Below are positions 1-11,553 of a DNA stretch of 64,000 nucleotides, piece by piece. Below the pieces are notes generated by a model that was not told where the DNA came from, ran no database searches, and saw nothing but the letters and a program-made list of their open reading frames with translations. The stretch lies in the NCBI GenBank assembly GCA_007922305.1, contig ML677385.1, positions 6,722,336 to 6,786,335 on the forward strand. Direction: 5' to 3'. Numbering within the stretch: the stretch's first letter is position 1; every line of letters starts with the position of its first letter. Made by a program: the position numbers and the translations under genes. This DNA comes from Dermatemys mawii. Taxonomy: Eukaryota > Chordata > Testudines > Dermatemydidae.

Positions 1-1528
1 ATTTCTATTTAATCTGGGTGAAAAAGACTGCCGGGGCTGAGCAGAATCGTTCAGCATTCTCCCTCTCCCCCCACATCACAGAGTCAGCAAGGAGCCAGAA
101 CCACTTCTTTCCCCCAAGCCTTTTTTCTGTGCAGACCATTGTGACCAGTAATCATGCCCTGAACTTCCTTGTCTCGTGTGGACGCTCAAAACTGTTTTGA
201 TGCTCTCCCCACATTTTAAAGCGACCGGATGCGCTGCTGACTGGGGCCAGACTGAGAGCACTGGCAACCGCAGGCCTCTGTGCAACCACAGCTGAGGCAG
301 GTAAATGCTGCCAATGTGCCTCAGTTGTGATGTGGAAGGAGAGCTGAGGAGGTAGCCTCCCCATGTCCAGTTAGTCCTGTGTCTTTTGCTAGGCGTGGCA
401 ACAGGGCTGTCCTATGTCTCTGGGCACACTAGGAGCTAAAATTAACCTGTGGACTTTGGAATTCTTATCCTTTCACAATCAAATGTGATGGGGAAGTATT
501 TTCACAGAGAGAGAATGTGTGTGAAAGGCCAGTCACCCTCAGAACTCCAGAACTGAAGAACTTCCAACCACAAGCCCTTTTCTGACCTGTTTGAGGGGTA
601 GGATAGGTCCTGCTAGATCGCCAGAGGATGATGTGTGTACTCAGCCAGAAAACAAATTATAGCCAGGGCTGCTAGTACTGCCTGTGTTTAAAATTGGAAG
701 ACACTTCCCATTATACAACCTTGGTGTTCATTGCTTTTAACTTCCAAACTGAAGCCATTTGAGTGGAAGTTTTCCACGAGTCTGTCTCAGGCTGATTTTT
801 TTAAAAAATTTCAGCCAAAATAGGTCAGCCGTTTCTGAGACCAAGGATGGGGGAAGTACGCTGTTTCGACCATGTTAAAAAAGGAGCTCAAGAGGAGATC
901 ACACTTGATTGGAGTGTTGTGAAGCTAAATTCATTACTGTTTGTGAAGCACTCAGATACTATAGTGATGAGCACCACAGAAAGTTAATAATTCTGTCTTC
1001 ACAGCAGCAATTGAATAGTGTCCAATAAATAGGGCTTGTAGCCACTCATTGAACAATGAGGATAAAAAAAGGCATAACTGCTCATTAAGTGAGCTCTGTC
1101 CATTCTGTGCACTGAATGAGGCATGTGTCCTGTGGAATAAATAGTTTGTGATCACGTAATTAGAGACTACGTCATAAGGCATATGCACGATGCAGCTGAA
1201 TTAAGGTCACCCAGAAAGCCTGTGGCAAATCAAGGAACAGAACCCAGATTAACTGACTCTCGCTATGACTCTAATTTTTGCTAACACAGTGTTCCTTCCC
1301 ATTTCCACCGTATCTGAAACCTCAGAATGCTAGAATCCACTTCATCTGCACCCAGATCAACATACCCACTTAACTGGGACAACTGCCAGGAAACAGATGC
1401 AGAGCAGTGCATTTCAACAACTAAAGACATGGACTCCATGCCTACTCTGTTTACCAGACATCTCCACTGTTGGTTGCAAGACTAGTTACAGTAGTTAGTA
1501 AGTATTAACTGGGGTTTGCTATTACCAA
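1..1528. other. no gene recognised
   Basis: No coding region, RNA gene or complete mobile element could be supported here. A stretch near 1200-1290 resembles the tail of an old MIR-like SINE (a 'gtcaccc...acccagatt' pattern) but is too decayed to delimit. Confidence 0.5.
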
Positions 1529-1810
1529 GGCCTGGTCTACACTAGCGGGGAGGGGCGACCTAAAATACGCAACTTCAGCGACATGAATACTGTAGCTGAA
1601 GTCAGCGTATCTTAGGTCAACTTACCTGCTATCACGGTGGCAGCGGGCTCTCCTGTCAACTTTGCCTTGTGCCTTTTGGCCAGCTGGAGTTCCGGAGTCG
1701 ACGGGAGTGCCTCTGGGGGTTGATTTATCGCATCCTGACAAGACACAATAAATCGATCCCCAATAGATTGATCACTGCGTGTCAATCCAGCCAGTAGTGT
1801 AGACAAGGCC
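1529..1810 (+). mobile_element. MITE with central palindrome (copy 1 of 3)
   Basis: The ends are inverted repeats: GGCCTGGTCTACACTA at the left and the complement of GGCCTTGTCTACACTA at the right. The middle holds a near-palindrome around 1722-1760 reading ATTTATCGC...CAATAAATCGAT. The same layout recurs at 44707-44878 and 48271-48511. It has no coding capacity. Target duplications are not clear (CAA left, GAA right). The TGTCTACACT-type end resembles Harbinger MITEs, but that assignment is inferred. Confidence 0.7.
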
Positions 1811-3115
1811 GAAGAGCAGTCACAAATTAAGCAAATTATCATGATCTGGTCATAAAAGAGAGAAAGGGGAAAAAGTCACAATTTAAAGTATAAACATGCA
1901 AGAAGTCACAAGTTACATTGCTTAATCAAAAGATCCTGTATTTTTCAGCAAAGTATTTAAAATATTTTAATAATACCTGAAAGCTATTTAAATTCCTATC
2001 CCAGGGCCAGCTCAGCCCCATAGCAGCAATAGTGGAAGAAGGCGAGAAAGATACTGCTACCAGTTCCTCAGAGCTACTTTCCTGACTCAGCTTCTGCAAA
2101 GATTTTAGGAGAAGCACTATGCAGAAGCCTCAAACGAGTTATATAATCTCCATGACTTTTTCCAGAAGGCAGAGAATCCATGAAACTATCTCCAACCCCC
2201 ACGACAAACTAATCTTGACAACTGAGCTTGCGCAATTCTGTTTGTCTAGATACAAATATAGTCCTCATCACCAGAGTATCTGAGCATCTCATGAATGGAT
2301 TTTAGCTACACAGCATCCCCTGTGAAGAAGGGAAACCCAGGTACAAGGTAGATTTTGAGACTTGCCCAGGTCACACAAGAAGTTTAAGGCAAAGCCAGGT
2401 ACAGAAACTCCTCATTTAAAGTCGTCCCAGTTAACGTTGTTTCGTTGCTGATCAATTAGGGAACATGCTCATTTAAAGTTGTGCAATGCTCCCTTCTAAC
2501 GTCATCTGGCAGCCACCTGCTTTGTCCACTGCTTGCAGGAAGAGCAACCCGTTGCAGCTTGCTGGTGGGTGGTTGGAACCAGAGTGGATCGGCAGCCCCC
2601 CTATCAGCTCCATCCATCAGCTCCCTGCTCCCTGTGCAGAAGCTGCCCAGCAGGCTATCAATTGCCGGCAGTTCACATGTCCCTCCCCCCACTGCCATGT
2701 GCTGCTCCTGCCCTCTGCCTTGAAGTTGCTCCCTGAGACTCCTGCTTGCTGTGGGGAGGGGGGAAAAGAAGAGGAAGAGGGGGGGCTAATTTCAGCATGT
2801 CCCCCTCCCCCCTGCTCCTGCACTCTGCTTACGCCATCTTCCGTAGAGCAGGGGGAGGGAGCTTGCCCTGGCAGCAGCTGCGGCTCAGTTTGCTGATCTA
2901 ATTAACAAGGCAGTGTACTTAAAGGGAAAATACGCATTTCTCTCTCACACACACACGGTGTGAATCTGTGTCTCTGTCTGCCCTTCCTCCTTTCCTGCTG
3001 CATTGTAGAGTGTGAGAGTTAACCCTTGAGGGCTCAGCCAATTGCTTGTTTATCATTTAGCAATAAGGCATTCCCTGGGAAATATCCCACCCTCTGACTC
3101 CACCATCTCAACAGA

Positions 3116-3791
3116 GGCCATGGTTACACTGGCACTTTATAGCGCTATAAAGCCCCCACGAGCGCTATAACCTACTCCCCGTCCACACTGGCAAGGCACT
3201 AATAGCGCTATAACTGCTGAGTTATAGCGCTATTATAAATCCACCTCCTCATGGGGAATAAGGGCTGTAGCGCAGCTGCTGTAGCGCTACAGCAAGAATG
3301 TGGACACCCACTGCGCTACAAGTAATCTCTGGAGATGCCTAGAGCCATTTAAGGCAATTGACGTCTCTTCCCTTTGTTTTGAACTCGGCTGGAGGAATGC
3401 GGAAGTACCCCTTTAGAGTTTCTTTCTTAACTCGGCAGATAAGCAATGCAAATGTTTAAGGAGGGAGCCTGTGTGAAAACAAAGCCCTCTGTGAACGGAG
3501 GCTCACTGACAGGCTTTCAGAAAAACGGAAAAACCACTGTCTCTCTCCCTCCGCATACACACAACGCATCCCCCCTCACCCCCCTCGTTTAAAAAGCACG
3601 TTGCACCCAGCTGAATGCTGGGATACCTGCCCTAATGCGCTGCTCTTAATGCCGCATTAAGTGCCCCAAATGTGGCCATGCTATACCGCAGGAGCATCTG
3701 AGTGTGGACATACAATAGCGCTATACATATTACTGTATAAGGGGACCGCTATAACCTATAGCGCTATAATCTTGTAAGTGTAACCATACCC
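3116..3791 (+). mobile_element. PIF/Harbinger MITE (copy A)
   Basis: Its ends, GGCCATGGTTACACTGGCAC at the left and TGTAAGTGTAACCATACCC at the right, match those of the autonomous element at 31260-35681. About 200 bp at the left and 175 bp at the right are shared, including the AGCGCT palindromes. The interior, about 3316-3617, is absent from the autonomous element but present in the copy at 59280. The right flank is TAA; the left flank reads AGA, so the target duplication is mutated or lost. No protein is encoded. Confidence 0.85.
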
Positions 3792-3801
3792 TAAGCTTCA
3801 T

Positions 3802-3808
<7 letters not shown>

Positions 3809-3844
<36 letters not shown>
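3809..3844. repeat. (GT)n microsatellite
   Basis: An uninterrupted GT run of about 18 units lies just outside the right end of the Harbinger MITE, within the remaining part of the TA-flanked element. Confidence 0.95.
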
Positions 3845-3847
<3 letters not shown>

Positions 3848-4225
3848 ATATAATTCCCTGGAACCTAATCCTCTCATTTACATTAATTCTTATGGGGAAA
3901 TTGGATTCACTTAACATTGTTTCACTCAAAGGCGCATTTTTCAGGAACATAACTACAACGTTAAGTGAGGAGTTCCTGTACTGAATCCTGGACTCCTAAG
4001 TGCTAATCTAATGCCCTATCCACTAGGCTATGCTTCCTTCATTAATGATTAATTAATCAGATGTTGTAAACATTTGTTACAAATATTCTAAAGCTTTTTT
4101 TCTGCTTGTGAATCATTCACGAAGAGGCTTAGATTTACATGGGCTTATTCCCTATGTAGAATTATTCAGAGAATAGTTTTGGGGAACAAATCTCAGACTA
4201 GAGGTTCTTCATGAACTACAGACTT

Positions 4226-4336
4226 GTATTATTCATATCTGAGAGACAAGGCGGGTGAGGTACTTTTATTGGACCAACAGAAGTTAAAAGGTATTACCTC
4301 ACCTGTCTCTCAAATATCCTGGGACCATCATGGCTA
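4226..4336 (+). repeat. interspersed repeat, unclassified
   Basis: The segment reads GAGACAAGGCGGGTGAGG, then TTATTGGACCAACAGAAG, then a near-inverted GTATTACCTCACCTGTCTC. A related fragment lies at 44040-44118. It is a fragment of a dispersed family whose class I cannot fix. Confidence 0.5.
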
Positions 4337-7113
4337 CAACTACGCTTATTCAGTATTCATTTTCTGTGGCATGTGAGTGGTGCCTTAAGTCAAGGCATTG
4401 CTTCTGCTCTCCAATTCAATGACTAACTTTTTAAACAGAACAATGTATAGTGAGCATACATAGTGAACCCTTTCACACAAAATAGCTTTGTTTCTTTGCA
4501 CATGAGTATGCACAATTGTTTGAAGAACAAACTCAGTATTGCCAGCTCTCAGGATTTCATTGTGAGCATCATGATATTTGGTGCTTTTCTTAAAGCCCCA
4601 TCCTAGGGACACGTGATGTGAGAATTTCTGCTTCCATTAAAAAAAAAAAAGAATTAAGTTTGTAGCCTTCCTGGCTGCAGAGAAAAGCTTGTAAATGTAA
4701 AATCTTACAGGTTAAAATCCAGAAGGTGAATAAAAAGCACTGAAGAATTATTTTTTGTGGGGGAGGTTGACTCATGACTTTCGAATCCTGGGGCTTGGCC
4801 GTACTGGACATTGTTCAAACATTTGTGTGAGCAGAAAATCCATTCATGCAAATGCCAAGGGATCCAAAACTGCAGCTCAGGCTTAGAAGAAATGTTTGCA
4901 AATACTGTTGCATAGCACTCAACAGGTGCTACTAATCCGGAGAGTTCCTGCTGACCCTTCCATGCCACCCAGGTTGCAAGCTGGAAGGTCTCAAGGTCCT
5001 CAGTAAACACTGAACCAGTGTTGCTATCGCAGTCACCCACTCACTGGAGAAAACTTTAAACACATCAAGTCAGATTGTGAGCAATTCATGAGAAGGACTG
5101 TTTGTGCAGTGCTTGGGTAGCCCAAAGGGCCCCTTGCCGTGGAAGGACACCGCTCAGTGCTACTATAAAGGTTAAAGACAGTACTTTTTTGTTTTGTTTC
5201 ATTTTTAACAAAACACATGAAAATGGGTGACTCCAGAACTCCCAAGCCAAACTGCAGCCTCAGCAATCATGAACTGCCCACTGCACACAGACTTGTTTGC
5301 TTTGCTTCCCTATTTTTTTCTGGATGTTAAGTCAGTCTTATTTATCTGGACCTTCCTTCAGAAAAAAGCAGTACTGTCATGTACACTTCTTGTTTTTAAA
5401 GCAATTCCAAAATAAATATGTCTATCTCTCAGCACAGTTTATTTTTAAGAGCCTCAGAGAATTGTAATAATTGCTTGATTTATATTTCCATCAGAACCCA
5501 TCCATAAAGAGGTATCAGCTGTATTATTCCTGTAAAACACCACATCAGTCAAAAATGAGGCAGAGTCAGAGGTCTAACTGTTAATCAGACCACATTTCTC
5601 TTCCTATTGACATTTTTATTCCGCTTGCAGAAAATATTTGTCATTAAATCTGGGATTATGAGCACTAGTCACCCGATGCAAATAGTTTAGAGAAGAGATT
5701 CTGCTTTTGGTGCAGCCAGCAGCTATGCAAATAGAATCAGAGCTGAGCAAAAAGAGTGCTCTTTAAGCAGGGCAGGGTAGATTGACAACTTTTCAGTTCA
5801 ATGATAAAGCTGAAGTCACTCTAAAGTAAAGGTCAGATTTTCATTCACATTTCACCTGGTTTCAATAGCACAGCAAGCACCAACAGAGTTTGCCCTGTTC
5901 TGGCTTCCTGAAAGCTGAGCTGCTTGAAGAGTTGCTTGCTACTTTTCAAAGTTTATCCAGCAGGACAATGAGATCATGATGTGATATTTGCAAAACAACC
6001 GTCATGATGTTGCATGATAACTGCAGGCTGGTTAATGACTCACCAGAAAAGAATACAGTTGTAATCAGCAAGGATTCTTCCTCAGGGATACTGTTTACAA
6101 CAAGATAGGTATGAGGAAGACTGGTTTTATGGTTAATACACAGAACTCAGGAGATTAAATTCCTACTCTGCATAAGTTTCCTTTCAGACATTAGAGGGGT
6201 CACTTAATTTCTCTGTACTTCATTTCCTCATCTGTAAAATGGGCTAAGGCTAATAACATTTCCTGTCTTTCACGGATGTCAGTAATTTTCCAGAGGGCAG
6301 GCCCTACGAGGTCACCAATTCCATTCAAATTACACAAGCTGGACAGTGTGTTCTACTATCAATGTACTCAATATAGTTTTCAAGAACAATATATGAACAT
6401 TTAATATCACTGCGTTTGCTTTGGTGCTGTCATTTCCCTCCTTGGGTATGATTGTCAGAAAGCTTTTTTTATTTCCTTTGTTTAAAAGAATAAAGAAATA
6501 AATACATTCTTTGCTCACTGCTGTTCTTCTATGCAGCACAGATATCCCTAGTTAATGGGGTTTATTAAAGGCTGTTGGGGAAATTTTAGTTGGAGCACCT
6601 TGTTAAAACAGTGGGTGGTACATCACTGAAAAAATATATGAATTCATCATAAGAGGTGTCAGCTGTATTGTCCAGAGTAGAAGCGACTGTCACTAAATAC
6701 TGTTCTAAAAGAGCTAGAGATGTTTGGAAAAACTGGGGAAAATTGTAGTTAAAAAAATCATATTTCTTTTTACCATTTTTTCAAACTTTTAAAATTTTGT
6801 TGACATTTTCAGAATCAGAACAATCCAATCATCTTTCTAGCTGACTGGAAACCCTGCAGAGGGGTCATTGCCAATATATCTATGATGTTTTTGTGTGTGA
6901 GGGGGAAAAAAAATCAACATTTTGATGAAAAAATCATGTTAAAAAATCAAAATATGGAAAATTTCAGCCAGTTCTAAACAATAAAATAAAAATAAATCCA
7001 GATGTCCTCACTAAAGGGGTGCAGAGATCAGGGAAGACTGATTTCAGCAGAACAAACATGGGGCAAAATGCATACTCTGGCAGCCAACAGGAAACACAGA
7101 TTAGTGTCAAAGA
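4337..7113. other. no gene recognised
   Basis: Short open frames on both strands (for example minus 4705-5040) show no recognisable domain. A/T-rich low-complexity sequence occupies 6720-6980, with runs of A and T and 'aaaatttt'-like words also seen at 49490-49760. An old SINE fragment at 6165-6262 is listed separately. Confidence 0.5.
6165..6262 (+). repeat. MIR-like SINE fragment
   Basis: The segment contains CACTTAATTTCTCTGTACTTC followed by CCTCATCTGTAAAATGGG, the usual 3' portion of MIR/CORE-type SINEs. It is degraded and has no clear ends. Confidence 0.55.
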
Positions 7114-7199
7114 GCAGGTTTCAGAGTAGCAGCCTTGTTAGTCTATATCCGCAAAAAGGACAGGAGTACTTGTGGCACCTTAAGAGACTAACAAATTTA
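7114..7199 (-). repeat. fragment of the GTTAGTCT-type dispersed repeat
   Basis: It carries CAGAGTAGCAGCCTTGTTAG and TGTGGCACCTTAAGAGACTA, words shared with the copies at 42226, 43183 and 57115. The family is abundant in reptile genomes. I suspect a Penelope-like origin, but that is inference. Confidence 0.55.
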
Positions 7200-8279
7200 T
7201 CTCAGGTATCAGAGAGCAATCTCCTTTCCCAGGAGACTACACACAACACACCTGCCTTAACTCCTCTCTCCAGCAGCCAAGTCTGCATATCTTTTCCCCC
7301 ATTCTCCGCTCTCCCTCCAAGGTGTGTTTGCATTGCACTGACTGATAGATAAATTGATTTTGTCTCTTGCACGTATTTACCTGGTGTGGGATGCTGGGAA
7401 TAGTGTTGCCTTTATAGCCATAGTCTCAAAGCTTTGATCTTCTGAACAATGCTCTACTTTGCAACTCTCAGTTTTACCACTGAGACTGAGAGCTCTTTTG
7501 ACTCATTTCCTAGCTGGTTTCAGTTTTCTCACTGAATCATTCTCCTTTATTGTGTTGGGTATTTTAGCCATCTCAAGGGGGAAGAGAGAGGGCTTTGTTC
7601 CTGGCTGAGAAGTACATAATAGGAGACATGGAACTATTTAGGTGAATTAGAATGCTCAAGAGAGCTTTACATTCTTGTAAAACAGAAAACTTTCCCCAAG
7701 TTTTTTGACTGCTCTTCATCCCTCGAACACCTTCAGCCTACCTATATGCTCACTTGCAGTAGTCCCTTTGTGCATGTCCTTTGGCACCACTCCTCTACGA
7801 CAAACACAAAGACACCTCCTGTCAGCCTCACTGCATACGCCTGTCTATTAAGGTATAGGTGGGCAACGTGAAATTAATAGTCCCAGTAAAAATAAGAACT
7901 GTTGTTCTATTCGATAAGCCAGTACTGCATGGCCAGTTGTTTTTCCTTTTGTGACATCTCACAGCTGGCTATCAACACGTTCGCTATTCCCTGCAGTTAG
8001 TCATTTTTGCCAATAGTTGCAACAAGCCATCGGTAGGTGAGGATCCACCAGCATTGCTTCTCTTCCTCATGCTGCCATGCCCAGGCTCAGTCAAGGAGAT
8101 TTGTTTTAATAATGGAGATTAACAAACAAATGGAAAACTGTCACCTCAAGTCTCAGGCTTCAGGCCGACCCCTCCTGGGAATCTCTGGCATTCCAGCTCC
8201 TGGCAGCCTCCTAGCCTCAGCCAACTCTGCTACCTTCCTGGAGCACCAGCCACAGGGCTGCTTCCCTGAGCCTCTGGCC

Positions 8280-8398
8280 TAGGGTGACCAGATGTCCCAA
8301 TTTTACAAGGGCAGTCCCAATTTTTGGATCTTTGTCTTATATAGGCTCCTATTACGTCCCCACCCCCAATTTTTCACAGTTACTGTCTGGTCATCCTA
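8280..8398 (+). mobile_element. short TA-flanked MITE (copy 1 of 5)
   Basis: Terminal inverted repeats are GGGTGACCAGATGTCC at the left and CTGTCTGGTCATCC at the right, bounded by TA on both sides. The middle has the family's TTATATAGGCTCCTATTAC block. Other copies lie at 28466, 36044, 50661 and 52805. TA target duplications suggest a Tc1/mariner-type source, which is inference. Confidence 0.8.
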
Positions 8399-8764
8399 CT
8401 CCGGCCCCTTGCACCAGGGACCACCACAAGAGCTCACACTGCACCACTGTGGCTTTCCTTCCCCAAGGCTTATCCTGCTAGCAGCCCTTTATAGGCCAAG
8501 CTATAGCCCAGCCCTCTTTAATTAACTGAACTGGGCCCATTTGCTTTGTCCAGAGGAGCTGGACTCAGTCTATGCAGAGAGACCAGTTCCCCGTGACAGT
8601 GAGCTACCGCTCATATTACTTTACTCCGTTGTGCCACACTGGCATTCAGAAGACACCAACTTGGAATCTCCTCCAGCATCTTGTTACAGAGGCCGTCACA
8701 GGTAAATATTAACCTCTCGCTCCCTGAACTTTCACTGGTGTTTGTTCAGCATACAGTCTGTATG

Positions 8765-8863
8765 CAGAGGTGAAAATAACTTAAAGGACTTACTGGTACT
8801 CCGGAGTCCTCAACCGGAAGAGGTGGGGCCTTTAAATCTCTGGGCCCTTTAAATCGCCACTAA
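8765..8863 (-). mobile_element. end fragment of an hAT-type element (17024 family)
   Basis: It starts CAGAGGTGAAAATAACTTAA and continues GGTACTCCGGAGTCC and CTTTAAATC, the reverse complement of the right end of the element at 17024-17897. Only the terminal 100 bp remain. Confidence 0.6.
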
Positions 8864-9234
8864 GGTCTTTCTTAACTAATCACATTTACCCACCCTTCTA
8901 ATAGTGAGATAGAACAGGACTGTCTCTTTTTTATTCCCAGTAATGACAGTTAACCCTTGTGTATCACTTTCCATCTGAAGAACTTCACAGACACAAACCA
9001 GTGAATCATCACTACTAGCATGGGGTCCCAGCCAGAACACTGGACTCAGTCCCCCTCAGACTTTAAGGAAATTGAGACCCAAACTCTGTAATTCTGGCTA
9101 TTTTCTATAAGTTGGAGTCAAACCAGAGCATTGGATTCAAGCCCCTCTTGAAATCTGGGGAAGTTTTGCTTTGGATCTAAATCTAAACCTCCTGGTTTCG
9201 CTTCAGTTCTATTTGCAACTCCTCTGTGAAGTTT

Positions 9235-9312
9235 TATCATCACTGTTTTACATATGGGAAAACTAAGGCAGAATGATTAAGTTTCATGCCCAAGACCACA
9301 GAGAGAGAAATA
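9235..9312 (+). repeat. MIR-like SINE fragment
   Basis: It matches the SINE pattern of TTTTACATATGGGAAAACTA, then AAGGCAGAATGATTAAG, then CCAAGACCACAGAG. It is an old fragment without clear ends. Confidence 0.45.
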
Positions 9313-10246
9313 CCCACCAGTTTTTGGCTCCCAACTGAGTTCTCAGGCCACTGGTCATTCACTGTAATGCTAGTGGCATAACTCCCATCCCCAAATGCAA
9401 GAAATTATAATTAACTATGTCCCAACAATAGGCCCAACCCTACAGAGTGCCCTCCAAGCCCACAGAAGTGGGTGAGAGATGAGAATGCTCTTGCAGGATA
9501 TGTTCAGCAGACTGTAGGATAAAGCCCTACATATCCTTTACTAGCTCACTTTACCCTGAAGACATGCAGTTAAAAATGGAGAACTCCCACTCGATGTGGC
9601 CAACAATTACAGACATACTTGGTGAGGGAGAAGTGGAAATTCACCTGAGTTTGGGGCTGGGATGTTGGCAAACCAGGTGCCAGCTCTTGCCCAGGCTGCA
9701 GACATTAGCTAAGAACTAACAAACTCGGAGCTGGAGACCAGATCAGTCCACCTGTATGTTAGCTTTGTTCAGAATAGAATAAGAATGTATTTAGTGCTTA
9801 GAGTCTATGAAATGCCTGTAAGTTTCTGCTTGCAGTAATCTCACTTGTAATGTCTGTATTCCACACCATAAGAAAATACGTATGTTTTGTTTTATAACTT
9901 TGAAAATGTTTGCTTTGTATTTGTGAACCCAACCATGGAAAACATCCCCTCCTTCGATCCAGATGGACTGTTAAAATCAGAGGGGTCATAAATAACCATC
10001 ACAATACAACAAACTGGTTAATGGCCCTATCTCACTGTGGAAATGCTACATGCAAGGAAGCTCGTCTTGTGGACTTGGAAGCTGAATGGAGGAAATAAAG
10101 CAGTCTTAGGAAAATTACTGATCTCCCTATACTGTTTGAGCTCTGACAGAGCAAGAAACTCTAAATGGAGGCAGAGATCCCCAGGGGTTACCCCTGGATC
10201 TGCCCTGAAAGATACTTTGAATCGACAGATCACTGTCATTCTAAGG

Positions 10247-10550
10247 CAGGGATCGGCAACGTTGGCACACGGGACCGCAGGGTAAGCACCCTTGGCGGGC
10301 CCCACTGCTTTATTTACCTGCCGTTTCGCTGACCGCAGCTCCCACTGGCCCTGGCTCGCCGTCCCGGTCCAATGGGGGCTGCGGGAAGCGGCGGCCAGCA
10401 CCGCGACGCTTTCCGCAGCCACCATTGGATCAGGACGGCGAGCCGGGGCAAGTGGGAGCCGCGGTCGGCGAAACACTAGGTAAATAAAGCATCGGGGCCA
10501 GCTAAGGGTGCTTACCCTGCAGTCCCGCGTGCCAACACTGCCGATCTCTG
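10247..10550. mobile_element. palindromic hAT-type MITE
   Basis: Ends are CAGGGATCGGCAACG and the complement of TGCCGATCTCTG. The 8-bp flanks TTCTAAGG (10239-10246) and CTCTAAGG (10551-10558) match at seven of eight positions, which fits hAT insertion. The whole element is a long inverted repeat: the GGGTAAGCACCC block, the TTTATTTACCT block and the CCAATGG block all recur inverted about the centre near 10395-10425. It is very GC- and CpG-rich and encodes no protein. A sister element lies at 25605-25880. Confidence 0.8.
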
Positions 10551-11256
10551 CTCTAAGGATTTGGATGGTAACTCATTTGTGTGCGTGTTTGCTTGCTTTA
10601 ACCTGTAAATAACTCTTATGCCTTTTTCCTAATTAATATACCTTTAGATAATTTATTACAAGTTGGCTACAAGTGTTGGTGTAAGATCTAGGGTATTGAT
10701 TGATCTGAGGTAAGTGACTGGTCTCGTGGGACGGGAAGCAACGTGAATATGGTGTAATTTTTTTTATTTTTATTTTTATTTTTGGTGGTACGTGACCATT
10801 TATCATTAAGTCCAGTTTGTCTGGGTGGTAAAATAGATTAGATAGTCCAAAGGAACTGTCTGTGATTCCATGGTAAGATGGGTACAGTGATCCAGGAGTT
10901 CACATTGTTACTGGCTTGGTGAAATCTAATCATAGAAAACACCACTAGTTTAAGGTATCTGCCCTATTTTTGACAGTCTGCCCTGAGAAGGCCGTGAGCT
11001 ACTCCAGACAGCGTGACAGGGGCTGCAGAGCAAACATAGGAAAGAAAACCCTGATGTTCTCGAGAAACAGGGCTGGCTGAACAAATTAGCAATATGAGTA
11101 TGTTTGGTTTAAATATACTAAACCCAGTAACCTGAGTTGCTGCTGATTTTGCAAAAGAAGAATGAAAAGACTGGAATTCTTGAGTGGCATGATCAGTATA
11201 AGCAAGGAGGGGGAACAAACTGGGACAAATCTAAAAATGTGGGATAGTTCAAGATA

Positions 11257-11553
11257 CAGTAGACTCTCAATTATCCGGGATGCTAGGGAAAAAAATAATC
11301 CTGGTTAATAAAATCCTAGATAATCACCATCCATAGGAAATATGGGGGGAGGGGGGTCGGTTCACTAGCCACCCTGTACTGGGAGGAGGGGGTGTTGGTT
11401 CACTGGCTGCTCCGCGCCTTGATGGTTTGTTTGTTTTTATGCTTGGGGTGGCAACAAAGCCAGAGCTGGCCCTGAGAGTTAGTGTATTTTTTTTGACATC
11501 CTGGTTAATCCACAACCTGGTTAACCCAGTCCTGTATAATCAAGCATCTACTG
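11257..11553. mobile_element. Tigger-like MITE
   Basis: It starts CAGTAGACTCTCAATTATCC and ends AATCAAGCATCTACTG, with TA on each side. The end sequence and TA duplication are those of TcMar-Tigger elements. The interior holds repeated 'CTGGTTAA' words and no transposase frame. Confidence 0.75.

Larger units (their letters stand above)
2400..3980. mobile_element. TA-flanked DNA transposon, nonautonomous, interrupted by a MITE
   Basis: Inverted ends pair TACAGAAACTCCTCATTTAA at 2400 with the complement of TTAAGTGAGGAGTTCCTGTA ending at 3980, and TA dinucleotides bound both sides as in Tc1/mariner-type insertions. Removing the Harbinger MITE at 3116-3791 leaves about 0.9 kb. The interior is GC-rich around 2480-2890 and has overlapping short frames with no recognisable protein. 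The superfamily is inferred from the TA boundary only. Confidence 0.6.

Noticed and set aside
4705..5040. 111-codon minus-strand frame considered as a pseudogene
   Set aside because: Some protein-like composition, but no family recognised and no splice sites found.
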